This document shows, in pieces, positions 8,127 to 16,031 of a stretch of DNA of 64,000 nt (position 1 is the stretch's first letter; each line of letters opens with the position of its first letter). The notes below the pieces were generated by a model. It saw only the letters and a program-made list of their open reading frames with translations. It was not told where the DNA came from and did no database searches. The translations under genes and the position numbers were made by a program. The stretch comes from Chryseolinea serpens (GTDB lineage Bacteria; Bacteroidota; Bacteroidia; Cytophagales; Cyclobacteriaceae): NCBI RefSeq assembly GCF_900129725.1, contig NZ_FQWQ01000003.1:1-64000 (forward strand), in the 5' to 3' direction.

Positions 8127-8687
8127 ATGTCTCGGAAGATTGACATTTTTCAAAAGCTACTGGCCGGAGGTATAATCCGCAATGATGAGATGGGGGATGC
8201 CTGGGACGTTGTTTTCCGTACCCAGAGGTTGTCACCTGCACTCAACAATTCGACTACCATTCAGCAAATGCGTGAACGGTTGAGCGAAATTATCGAAAGC
8301 AACATCGATATGAGTACAACAGTCTTCGTACCGTTCTATACAAACTTTGGAAAGCACATCAAGCTTGGCAAAAACGTGTTTATCAATCATGCGTGTACTT
8401 TTCTTGATCTTGGAGGAATTACGATAGAAGATGATGTGCAGATCGGACCGAAAGTTAATCTGATAACAGAAAATCACCCGGTAGATCCTGCCAAACGAAA
8501 ATATCTTGATCTGAAGTCTATAGTGATCAGGCGCAATGCCTGGATTGGAGCGGGCGCTACAATTTTGCCTGGTGTAACCGTTGGTGAAAATTCCATTGTT
8601 GCGGCTGGTGCGGTGGTGAATAAGGATGTCGCCGATAATAGCATCGTCGGAGGCATACCAGCCAAATTTATAAGGACTATTGAATAA
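8127..8687 (+). CDS. Hexapeptide-repeat O-acyltransferase
   Basis: A 186-residue left-handed beta-helix acyltransferase of the maltose/galactoside O-acetyltransferase type. Seen: the N-terminal helical cap (LNNSTTIQQMRERLSEII), then hexapeptide repeats (IKLGKNVFINHACTFLD, ITIEDDVQIGPKVNLIT), the catalytic-histidine segment ENHPVDP, and the closing repeats AWIGAGATILPGVTVGENS and AAGAVVNKDV with GGIPAKFIR. Acetyl-CoA is the usual donor; the acceptor is unknown. It is coupled to the AraC regulator upstream. Confidence 0.88.
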   Translation: MSRKIDIFQKLLAGGIIRNDEMGDAWDVVFRTQRLSPALNNSTTIQQMRERLSEIIESNIDMSTTVFVPFYTNFGKHIKLGKNVFINHACTFLDLGGITIEDDVQIGPKVNLITENHPVDPAKRKYLDLKSIVIRRNAWIGAGATILPGVTVGENSIVAAGAVVNKDVADNSIVGGIPAKFIRTIE

Positions 8688-8699
8688 GAATTCTTTCAA

Positions 8700-8910
8700 A
8701 TAGATGAAATCAATTCCTTTCATTACCTCGGCGAGCTTGTCAGCATCAAGAAAGTCGCCCTCCACAACTTTTCTCTTTTCGGATCTGTTACCTTAAGTCT
8801 CCGATTTGCATTGCGTGCATAAAGTACCAGCTCATGGTTAGTTTGCTTGAGCAAGTAGTCCGTGAGGGTTTTTCCGATCTGACCGGCGGCTCCAAGTATT
8901 AATGTTTCAT
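8700..8910 (-). pseudogene. NAD(P)-binding (NmrA/SDR-like) protein, decayed N-terminal fragment
   Basis: On the minus strand an ATG at 8910 opens MKH, then a one-base loss shifts the frame into ILGAAGQIGKTLTDYLLKQ with HELVLYARNANR, a clear Rossmann GxxGxxG start of an atypical short-chain dehydrogenase. A second shift leads into KVVEGDFLDADKLAEVMKG, the expected next strand and helix. The sequence then runs into the end of the acetyltransferase gene and the remaining ~150 residues are missing. Two frameshifts plus the truncation make this a pseudogene. Confidence 0.7.
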
Positions 8911-9025
8911 TATGGTTTCTTTTTTGGATTCTGATATAAATGACCCATCATCGAGAACCGCATTTGATAAGCGCCATACGTTTGCTTTTTGAATAGAAGG
9001 TTGAGTTTTAATACTTGTTTTTGAA

Positions 9026-9544
9026 TTAAAACATGGGATGAGCATTTGCAGACTTTTCCGGTACGGTCTGAATAACATCCCAGTGCTCAACAATTTTATT
9101 GTCTTTCACGCGGAAAATGTCAATGATGGATGCGGTCTTACCTCCCTGTGTAGATTTGGTGTGAATGTAAACAAGGTCTCCATCGGCTGATAAATGTTGA
9201 ATATCAATCTTTTCTTTGGGCGCATTCTTAAACCATTGAGCGGCTCCCTGCTTCAATGCATCCTTGCCATCGGGAAGCATTGGATTATGTTGAATGTAAG
9301 TATCGCCAAGGTACGCATCAATAGCCGCTGTGTCCTTATCTCCGAACAACTTCTGATAGAAATCAGCTACTAGCTTTTTATTTGCTTCCAGTTGGTTACG
9401 CGAATCAGAAAGCACGGTCATTTCTCTTTTGAGAGAATCAATCGTGACTTGCGCACGAACATCTAATTTATTCTTTCCGCAAGAGATTGGCAAGATTAGC
9501 GAAAGGACAAATGCAGTAGACAAGAAAAGGAGTTTATTTTTCAT
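9026..9544 (-). CDS. SnoaL-like (NTF2-fold) lipoprotein
   Basis: A 172-residue protein with a lipoprotein signal (LPISCGK, Cys22), so membrane anchored. A short charged coil (VTIDSLKREMTVLSDSRNQLEANKK) is followed by a SnoaL-type NTF2 domain: LVADFYQKLFGDKDTAAIDAYLGD, YIQHNPMLPDGKDAL, and the strands DLVYIHTKS and IIDIFRVKDNKIVEHWDVIQ. The pattern YIQHNP ... HWDVIQ is typical of the SnoaL-like predicted aldol-condensation-type group. Substrate unknown. It is apparently monocistronic, and only the decayed hydrolase and oxidoreductase genes lie nearby. Confidence 0.85.
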   Translation of the reverse strand: MKNKLLFLSTAFVLSLILPISCGKNKLDVRAQVTIDSLKREMTVLSDSRNQLEANKKLVADFYQKLFGDKDTAAIDAYLGDTYIQHNPMLPDGKDALKQGAAQWFKNAPKEKIDIQHLSADGDLVYIHTKSTQGGKTASIIDIFRVKDNKIVEHWDVIQTVPEKSANAHPMF

Positions 9545-9600
9545 AAGCTATTGTTTGTTATTTAGTAGTATTTAGGAGACCTGTAGAAAAAGGAAGACAT

Positions 9601-9730
9601 TATTTGGCCATCGATAGTTCCAAAAATTCATTGCCTGATTCATCCCGCTGCATCGGTTCTTCTCTTGTCCCAAATCCATGGCCAGCATGCTTATACCTTG
9701 GTACGCTACTTTCACCTCAGCCTTTTAAAT
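9601..9730 (-). pseudogene. Alpha/beta hydrolase, C-terminal remnant
   Basis: The minus strand encodes SVPRYKHAGHGFGTREEP and ends at a TAA at 9601-9603. The GHGFG block is the catalytic-histidine region of secreted alpha/beta hydrolases and acetyl-esterases. A preceding LKAEVKV-like segment is in another frame. Nothing upstream continues the protein, so only the last ~40 residues survive. Confidence 0.5.
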
Positions 9731-9805
9731 GACGACGACTTTCTAAGACTGACAGGCTGGAAATAGGGGCAAGGCTGTTGGGGGCCACTGCCTAGAGCAA
9801 TCAAA

Positions 9806-9829
9806 AAAACAGGGACGAAGCCCTGTTTT
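9806..9829 (-). terminator. Rho-independent terminator after the YceI gene
   Basis: Nine-base arms AAAACAGGG and CCCTGTTTT pair around a six-base loop. Read on the minus strand the stem is followed by a run of seven T, a classical terminator 75 bp past the stop of the YceI-family gene. Confidence 0.85.
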
Positions 9830-9903
9830 CACGGTTTGCCTGTTTAATCGAATGGAGGAAGGTGTTAGCCTGCCGAGAGGACCCAAACTATGACCTTTCG
9901 CGA

Positions 9904-10479
9904 CTAAGCCTTCTTATCCAACTCGATTTTTAAATTCAATACCACTTGGTCGCTTACAACCAGTTCGCCTGTAGGCGTGGCATTGCTCCAGGTCAAACCA
10001 AAGTCTTTTCGATTTATTGTTCCATTGATCTTGAAACCGGACTTTATTCCGCGTCCGGTGTTGACAGTGTTGCCTCCTGTTACATCGAGTTCAACCGGTT
10101 TGGTAACACCGTGCATAATTAAATTTCCCTTGAGTTTATAGCCCGTGCCGCTCTTGACCAGGTTGCCTTTGAAGGTGATCTCAGGGTATTTTTCGGCATC
10201 GAAAAAGTCAGGTGACTTCAAATGCCCGTCCCTTCTTTCGTTGTCGGTGTCGACAGTGCCCGTCTTGGCGGAAAAGGTAACTTCAGCGCCGTCAAAAGAG
10301 TCGTTCTTGGAAATCAACGTTCCATTGAAATCGTTGAATTTTCCTTCTACCTCCGAAATGGCCATGTGTGTTATGATAAAACCGATTTTGGAGTGCGCGT
10401 TGTCGATTGTCCATGTGGTTTGGGAAAATGCCGCGGCTGCGGAACATGTCAGGGCAAATAGTAAGATTCGTTTTTTCAT
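9904..10479 (-). CDS. YceI-family periplasmic protein
   Basis: A 191-residue secreted protein (signal peptide to about AAFSQ, residue 20) with the YceI lipocalin-like fold. The family starts WTIDNAHSKIGFIITHM and continues with GKFNDFNGTL, the block HLKSPDFFDAEKYPEITFK and the closing KDFGLTW. YceI proteins bind polyisoprenoid-type lipids in a barrel; their role is often linked to quinone or stress physiology. Its own terminator follows at 9806-9829 and no co-transcribed neighbour is apparent. Confidence 0.92.
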   Translation of the reverse strand: MKKRILLFALTCSAAAAFSQTTWTIDNAHSKIGFIITHMAISEVEGKFNDFNGTLISKNDSFDGAEVTFSAKTGTVDTDNERRDGHLKSPDFFDAEKYPEITFKGNLVKSGTGYKLKGNLIMHGVTKPVELDVTGGNTVNTGRGIKSGFKINGTINRKDFGLTWSNATPTGELVVSDQVVLNLKIELDKKA

Positions 10480-10623
10480 ATTGATTTTGTTAATATGTAA
10501 GGATAACGCAAAGAGCTTTTATGATCAATGCACGCGAGGTAGTTTAACTTTTCGTTAACAAATTTTGGCGAGTGATTGAAAAGCTTCATAGAGAAATGCA
10601 AATTGGTGAATGGAGTCGACAGA

Positions 10624-11226
10624 TCAGTCATGATCTGTCCTGATCAAATCACTTTTTTGGATCAAGACCGTTAAAGTTTTTGGACCATGAGCGCCAAGGA
10701 CAAGAGACTGTTCTATGTCAGCGGTTTTTGAAGGCCCGGCAATAAATGTCCCGTATTTATATTCGGCAATTTCGATTGTCGAATACGCGTCATGAAGGGT
10801 TTGAACAATATCATTTTGATCGACGACCAGAACCAGGTTTTCGCAAATGAAGGGAAGGGCACGATCGAGCATATTTTTATCGGTTATCCAGATGGCGCCG
10901 TTCTCGGCTACAGCCAAATCACCTTTCAATATGGCAACCTTAATATTTTGATAGGCGTGACCATTGCTTTTACGTTCTAATTCAACATGTCCGGGGATAT
11001 AGGTCAGGACGTCATCACAGTTGGGAAAGGAATTGATTGTGAAGTGATTCAATTCTTCTAATGTAGCAATTTCGAAAACAGACGCGCCGATGGCCGTTAA
11101 CGTTGCTTTGAATTTCTCGACCAGGTTGCTGATGAGAATTGGATGGATGAAATAGTTTGCCTGAACGAAATTCTGGTGCGGTTGATTTTGTTTAATTCGA
11201 TCTAGTATGTTTTTACGGCTTTCCAT
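10624..11226 (-). CDS. lutC: Lactate utilisation protein C (LutC, LUD domain)
   Basis: About 200 residues of LUD-domain protein, the small subunit of the iron-sulfur L-lactate oxidising system LutABC. Seen: MESRKNILDRIKQNQ, VAILKGDLAVAENGAIWI and the closing AHGPKTLTVLI. I take the ATG at 11226: an upstream in-frame start at 11319 would add 31 residues that overlap the coding part of lutB and lack family similarity. The start overlaps the lutB stop by 14 bp, so translation is probably coupled. It is the last gene of the rhamnose-lactate operon. Confidence 0.87.
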   Translation of the reverse strand: MESRKNILDRIKQNQPHQNFVQANYFIHPILISNLVEKFKATLTAIGASVFEIATLEELNHFTINSFPNCDDVLTYIPGHVELERKSNGHAYQNIKVAILKGDLAVAENGAIWITDKNMLDRALPFICENLVLVVDQNDIVQTLHDAYSTIEIAEYKYGTFIAGPSKTADIEQSLVLGAHGPKTLTVLIQKSDLIRTDHD

Positions 11227-12601
11227 TGTTGTTCTTTTTGTACCACTCGGTAAATGATTGGGGCGGAGGTTCGGGCATCTCTCTTTGCTTGTACCAGGGG
11301 TTGATTCGGTTATTGACAACTGATGGAGCCCACTTCATCACCTTCCGCCCAAATGATCCTGCCAAGTTGAACAGCACAGGGTGTGAAAGGATTAAATTCA
11401 TGATATTCATCAGGATAGTCTTTTGTTTGGGGCTATTCCCTTTTTTTGTGATCTCCTGTCGCCATTTGTACAGCTGATCATGGATATCGATTTTCACCGG
11501 GCAAACATTTGAGCAGGAACCGCACAACGTGGAAGCGGAGGGTAAGTCGGAATACTTTTTTATGTCCCAGCCAGGAGACAAGATTGAGCCGATAGGCCCT
11601 GCGACGGCGGTATGGTAACTGTGGCCACCGCTCCTCCTATAAACGGGACATGTGTTGAAGCATGCTCCGCATCGAATACACTTCAAAGCATTTCGAAAAT
11701 CGTCGCTGGCCAGCCTTTGACTACGACCATTGTCGACCAGGACGATATGCATTTCTTGTCCTTTCCTGGGAGTTTTGAAATGGCTTGAATAGGTTGTGAT
11801 GGGCTGGCCTGTTGCGCTTCTAGTCAGCAGTCTGAGGAATACCCCTAGATCTCTTCTTTTAGGAATGATTTTCTCAATCCCCATACAGGCAATATGGACG
11901 TCGGCTAGTTGAACACCAAGGTCTGCGTTGCCTTCATTTGTGCACACTACTACTTCTCCGGTTTCTGAGACGGCAAAGTTCACGCCGGTGATGGCGACGC
12001 TACTGGAAAGGAATTTGGTGCGAAGGTGTTTTCTGGCAGCGCCCGTCAAAAACTGAGGATCGGCGTTTCCCTTAGGTGTGCCCAAGTGCTGGTGAAATAG
12101 TTCACCGATCTCTTCTTTTTTCCAATGAATGCAGGGCAGAACAATATGGCTGGGCGGCTCGTTGGCAAGTTGCACGATTCTTTCGCCAAGATCGGTATCG
12201 ACTACATCCACGCCGTTTTTTGCCAAGAACGCATTTAGGTGACATTCTTCTGTGAGCATGGACTTGCTCTTGACAATGTTGCTGGCTTTGTGTTTTTGAA
12301 TAATGGATAGGACAATTTTGTTGTGTTCTTCCGCATTCTCTGCCCAGTGGACTACTGCGCCATTGTTGATGGCAGCTTTTTCAAAGGCAGTGAGATATTC
12401 ATGTAGATTGGCGAGAACATTTGACTTGATCGTTGATGCCACCTCCCTCAATTGTTCCCATTCAGGAATTTGCCATGCGGCTTTGTCCCGTTTCTCCCTT
12501 ATAAACCAAAGGGTTTGGTCGTGCCAGTTGACACGCTGTTCGTCTTTATTGAAACTTTCCGCCAGCGATGCATGTGATAAAGGTGTCTCTGTCTTTCTCA
12601 T
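11213..12601 (-). CDS. lutB: Lactate utilisation protein B (LutB, iron-sulfur)
   Basis: A 462-residue protein with an N-terminal LUD domain (VNFAVSETGEVVVCTNEGN near 208-225) and two ferredoxin-like clusters: CIRCGACFNTCP with Cys308, 311, 314 and 318, and CGSCSNVCP with Cys360, 363 and 367. The C-terminal domain is of the DUF3390 type. With LutA and LutC it oxidises L-lactate to pyruvate in the cytoplasm. It starts one base after lutA ends. Placed behind the rhamnose genes, it would consume lactate formed from lactaldehyde. Confidence 0.92.
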   Translation of the reverse strand: MRKTETPLSHASLAESFNKDEQRVNWHDQTLWFIREKRDKAAWQIPEWEQLREVASTIKSNVLANLHEYLTAFEKAAINNGAVVHWAENAEEHNKIVLSIIQKHKASNIVKSKSMLTEECHLNAFLAKNGVDVVDTDLGERIVQLANEPPSHIVLPCIHWKKEEIGELFHQHLGTPKGNADPQFLTGAARKHLRTKFLSSSVAITGVNFAVSETGEVVVCTNEGNADLGVQLADVHIACMGIEKIIPKRRDLGVFLRLLTRSATGQPITTYSSHFKTPRKGQEMHIVLVDNGRSQRLASDDFRNALKCIRCGACFNTCPVYRRSGGHSYHTAVAGPIGSILSPGWDIKKYSDLPSASTLCGSCSNVCPVKIDIHDQLYKWRQEITKKGNSPKQKTILMNIMNLILSHPVLFNLAGSFGRKVMKWAPSVVNNRINPWYKQREMPEPPPQSFTEWYKKNNNGKP

Positions 12602-12602
12602 C

Positions 12603-13340
12603 TCACTTTTCCGAGGTCAGTATTTCAGCGATGTGAATAATTTTGACGCGACTCTTATTTCGTTTGAGGATTCCTTCCAGGTGCATCAGGCAAGAGACGT
12701 CATTTCCAGTGATGTATTGGGCGCCGTGGCCGATGTGATCTTGTACTCTGTCTTTTCCCATCTTTACGGAGACGGCCTCTTCGGTCACGCAAAACGTTCC
12801 GCCAAATCCGCAGCACTCATCTTTTCTGGAAAGTTTGATGAGTTCCAGGCCCTTCACCTCTTTTAAAAGGAACTCGGTTTTTGAAAATGGTGAAGCAACG
12901 AGTTCGCTCATTTGCGATAATTTCAATCCACGTTGGCCATGGCAGCTTTGGTGTAACCCGACTTTAAATGGAAAGCTGCTTTTTATGCCATCGGCTTTTA
13001 AAACATCTACCAGGAATTCCGTTAGTTCGAATACTCTTTTGCTTAAATTATGAGACTCGTCTTCAAAGCCGTTAACGTGTAGGTGCTCCTTAATATGCAG
13101 AACACAACTTCCCGATGGTGAGACGATGTAGTCATAGGAGTTGAAATTTTTGAAGAATAGCGTATTGCACCGATCTGTCAAGTATCCATAGCCAGAGTTT
13201 GCCATCGGTTGTCCGCAACAAGTTTGGTTTAAAGGATACTCAGCTGTGACGCCAAGCGATTCCAGTAAGTGGAGCGTCGCGATGGCGACATTTGGATAAA
13301 ACTGATTTACGTAGCAGGGTATGAATAGACCTATTTTCAT
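12603..13340 (-). CDS. lutA: Lactate utilisation protein A (LutA, CCG domains)
   Basis: A 245-residue protein with two cysteine-rich CCG domains: QTCCGQPMANSG (Cys41, Cys42) and DECCGFGGTF in the second half, each fed by an upstream cysteine (IPCYVNQFYP; HQSCHGQRG). Such domains bind 4Fe-4S clusters in heterodisulfide-reductase-like and GlpC/LutA proteins. It is the first of the three lut genes, 12 bp after the kinase gene, and so belongs to the rhamnose operon. Confidence 0.92.
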   Translation of the reverse strand: MKIGLFIPCYVNQFYPNVAIATLHLLESLGVTAEYPLNQTCCGQPMANSGYGYLTDRCNTLFFKNFNSYDYIVSPSGSCVLHIKEHLHVNGFEDESHNLSKRVFELTEFLVDVLKADGIKSSFPFKVGLHQSCHGQRGLKLSQMSELVASPFSKTEFLLKEVKGLELIKLSRKDECCGFGGTFCVTEEAVSVKMGKDRVQDHIGHGAQYITGNDVSCLMHLEGILKRNKSRVKIIHIAEILTSEK

Positions 13341-13352
13341 TTTAGTACACCT

Positions 13353-14723
13353 CTAGTCTATTGTAGCATCTTTGAAGAACTTTAGATCGATGAGTTCGGT
13401 GGGCATTGAGTTATTGTTCCAATGACGGTGAATAGCCAGTGCAGCCCCCAGCGCAGAGGCCTGCGCGATGGAGGCTGCATAAATTTCTATTTCCGGAAAT
13501 ACTGCCGCCATGAGATTCATGTAGATGTTATTCTTGCTAAAGCCTCCGTCAATGAAAATGCGTTTCACGATATTCCCTTGTAATACGAGTTTAGTGGAGA
13601 TCATTTGCTTTTGGACAATTTCAATTATCAATTCATGATAGGCTTTTTCAGCTTCTTCAAGTTCGTTTATGTCAGAGGGGTGGAGTTGGCTGGTTACTTT
13701 CTTGGTTTTTCTTAGGACCCCATCACTGATGACCATACTTGTGGCTGATGAGTTGTACTCGGTTTTAGTGATTCGATCAACAGAAACGTTGTATTGATCG
13801 GCAAGCTGCCTGACCTTTTGCTCATGTTCGTATCCCGCGAATAATCGGGATGCTTTTACGGGCTGGCCCTTATAGGTAAGGTAGCATAAACAGTCGTTTT
13901 CGAGCTCCTGTGTGCTCAGGGTGGAATTATTAAATGGATTTAGGCTAATGCACCAAGTTCCGGTTGAGAGCAGTACAAAGGGTTCATGAAAGCTTGCCAA
14001 ATAGGGGATAAGGGCTGAGGAGCTATCATGTAATCCAATGCCAACTGCGATCTGAGTGTCCCTATGGCTTAGGCTGAAGGACTCATCGCTTTTTAAAATA
14101 GGTGGGAGTTTCTCTTTGATGCCTTCCTGAAATACCCAGTCGTGGTAGCCATTGCTCTTGAAATTCCAAAGGTTAGTATGGCATCCGATGCTTGTAATTT
14201 CAGAGTACGCAGCTTTCGTAATAATCGAACTCAGATATTGCGGGAGGTGTAAGGCATATTTGATTTTTGCAAAGATCTCTGGCCTTTCCTTTTTTAGTCG
14301 GAACAGTTGCATCCCCGAGTTTAGACTTCCCAGGACAGGGGAGGCGGTCGTTTTTGAGAACTCGGTTTCTCCTTCGTATTGTTCGTAGAACGTTGTTTTT
14401 TGACTATCGGGATATGGTTTTAAATAGTTGTAAAGCGTCAGTACAGGGTACAGATTTTCGTCTACATAAACGAAACTTGCTCCATAGGCTGAAAAATTGA
14501 CGGCCTTTACTTCGAACCGCTCATCTGAAAGGATCTTTTCGAAAGCAACTTTAATCCAATTTGTTAATGCGTGTACATCTTCGCAGGGAAATCCGTCCTC
14601 ATCCTTTATTTCAGGCAGCTGAACCGAGCTTTCGAAAACAAGACGATAGTGTGTGTCGAAGAGCAATATCTTCTTGTTGGTCTTTCCGACGTCAAAGATC
14701 AATATTACCGATTGTCTTTTCAT
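13353..14723 (-). CDS. rhaB: FGGY-family rhamnulokinase
   Basis: A 456-residue FGGY sugar kinase. Seen: the ATP-phosphate loop FDVGKTNKK near 10-18, the hexose/pentose-binding stretch VNFSAYGASFVYVDE, LLSTGTWCISLNP in the second domain, and IFIDGGFSKNNIYMNLMA near 390-410. The family phosphorylates L-rhamnulose or related ketoses; the operon with an isomerase and an aldolase fixes L-rhamnulose as the likely substrate. It starts 2 bp after the isomerase ends. A related kinase such as L-fuculokinase is the only serious alternative. Confidence 0.88.
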   Translation of the reverse strand: MKRQSVILIFDVGKTNKKILLFDTHYRLVFESSVQLPEIKDEDGFPCEDVHALTNWIKVAFEKILSDERFEVKAVNFSAYGASFVYVDENLYPVLTLYNYLKPYPDSQKTTFYEQYEGETEFSKTTASPVLGSLNSGMQLFRLKKERPEIFAKIKYALHLPQYLSSIITKAAYSEITSIGCHTNLWNFKSNGYHDWVFQEGIKEKLPPILKSDESFSLSHRDTQIAVGIGLHDSSSALIPYLASFHEPFVLLSTGTWCISLNPFNNSTLSTQELENDCLCYLTYKGQPVKASRLFAGYEHEQKVRQLADQYNVSVDRITKTEYNSSATSMVISDGVLRKTKKVTSQLHPSDINELEEAEKAYHELIIEIVQKQMISTKLVLQGNIVKRIFIDGGFSKNNIYMNLMAAVFPEIEIYAASIAQASALGAALAIHRHWNNNSMPTELIDLKFFKDATID

Positions 14724-14725
14724 GC

Positions 14726-16000
14726 TTATAACCCCGTGCTGATGGTCTTCAATCCCCTTTCTTTAATCAGGTTTTCTCGAATTTTTAAAGTCCGAAACGC
14801 TTGGAGAGGATTTAACGTGCCGCCGGAAAGTAATCTCGCTTCAGCAACGAGTGGGCGGACATCCGTTCGGAATGCTTTCTGTAAAATTTCCTGACCCATC
14901 ACGGTGTCATTTTGTTCCTGGGCTTTCCGCAGTTGCTCCCTATCCACCAGGAGGGCCTGGGCGTAGGCGATCATGATTGCTTCTACGGATTGAATTAGAT
15001 CTTCCAGCGGATCTTTGACATTGTGCGATGCGTCGATCATCCAGCCGAGGTCTGTTGAATGGCTCATACCTCTTGCGTCCATGCCGTCAATTAATTCATT
15101 GAAGATCAGGAAGAGTTGATAGGGTTTTACGCTACCCACCGTTAAGTCGTCGTCTCCGTATTTTGAGTCATTGAAATGGAAGCCTCCTAATTTTCCTTCC
15201 ATCAAAAGCAGGGCTACGATCTGCTCGATATTGGCGTTGGGCAAGTGATGTCCGAGATCGACAAGCGTATAAGCCTTTTCACCAAGCTTGGAGGCATACA
15301 ATAGTGATTGCCCCCAATCACCCACGGTCGTAGAATAGAAGTTGGGTTCAAATGCCTTGTACTCGACAAACATCTTCCAATCGGAGGGGAGATGTTTATA
15401 AACCTCCGAAAGGCTTTCTAATGTATTTTCAAATGCTCTTCTGAAGTTTAATTGCCCTGGAAAGCAGGAGCCGTCGGATAACCAGACGGTGATGGATTTT
15501 GAGCCCAATTCAATTCCGTAGTTGATAACGTCGATATTGTGATCAACGGCCTGCTTGCGCACTTCCGACTGGACATGCTGCATGGAGCCAAATTTGTACG
15601 AATGCTTTTGCCCGGGCTGATCTTGAAAGGTATTTGAATTCATGGCATCGAATCGTATACCGTGCATGGCGGCCAGCGACCGGATGTCGTTCGGGCTCTT
15701 AGGGATATCCCAGGGAATGTGTAAGGAAATCGCGCCGCTGCTTTGATTCAACTTATGCAGCAATCCAATGTCTTCAATTTTTTCTTCCAGACTCCTTGGC
15801 TCTCCTCCCCCCGCGAATCTGGCGAAGCGGGTTCTACCTGTCCCCAGGGCCCAGCTTGGAATTGCTATGTTAAAATCTAATAATTTTTTTAAAACAGAGT
15901 CGACGTCGCGAATTTCGTCCAGTAGGGCCGTGAATTTGCGTTGATGAACTTTTATCGTGACCTCATTAAGCTCTTCGATTTTATATTTCTCGACATTCAT
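14726..16000 (-). CDS. rhaI: L-rhamnose isomerase, TIM-barrel type
   Basis: A 424-residue TIM-barrel sugar isomerase of the RhaI class found in operons of this kind. Seen: FNIAIPSWALGTGRTRFARF, HIPWDIPKSPNDIRSLA, and the metal-binding segments YTLVDLGHHLPNANIEQ and FHFNDSKYGDDDL. It converts L-rhamnose to L-rhamnulose in the cytoplasm with a divalent metal. It lies between the aldolase and the kinase genes, separated by 31 bp and 2 bp. Confidence 0.9.
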   Translation of the reverse strand: MNVEKYKIEELNEVTIKVHQRKFTALLDEIRDVDSVLKKLLDFNIAIPSWALGTGRTRFARFAGGGEPRSLEEKIEDIGLLHKLNQSSGAISLHIPWDIPKSPNDIRSLAAMHGIRFDAMNSNTFQDQPGQKHSYKFGSMQHVQSEVRKQAVDHNIDVINYGIELGSKSITVWLSDGSCFPGQLNFRRAFENTLESLSEVYKHLPSDWKMFVEYKAFEPNFYSTTVGDWGQSLLYASKLGEKAYTLVDLGHHLPNANIEQIVALLLMEGKLGGFHFNDSKYGDDDLTVGSVKPYQLFLIFNELIDGMDARGMSHSTDLGWMIDASHNVKDPLEDLIQSVEAIMIAYAQALLVDREQLRKAQEQNDTVMGQEILQKAFRTDVRPLVAEARLLSGGTLNPLQAFRTLKIRENLIKERGLKTISTGL

Positions 16001-16031
16001 TGATTTTAATATTAGGCTAAAAAATATTGGA

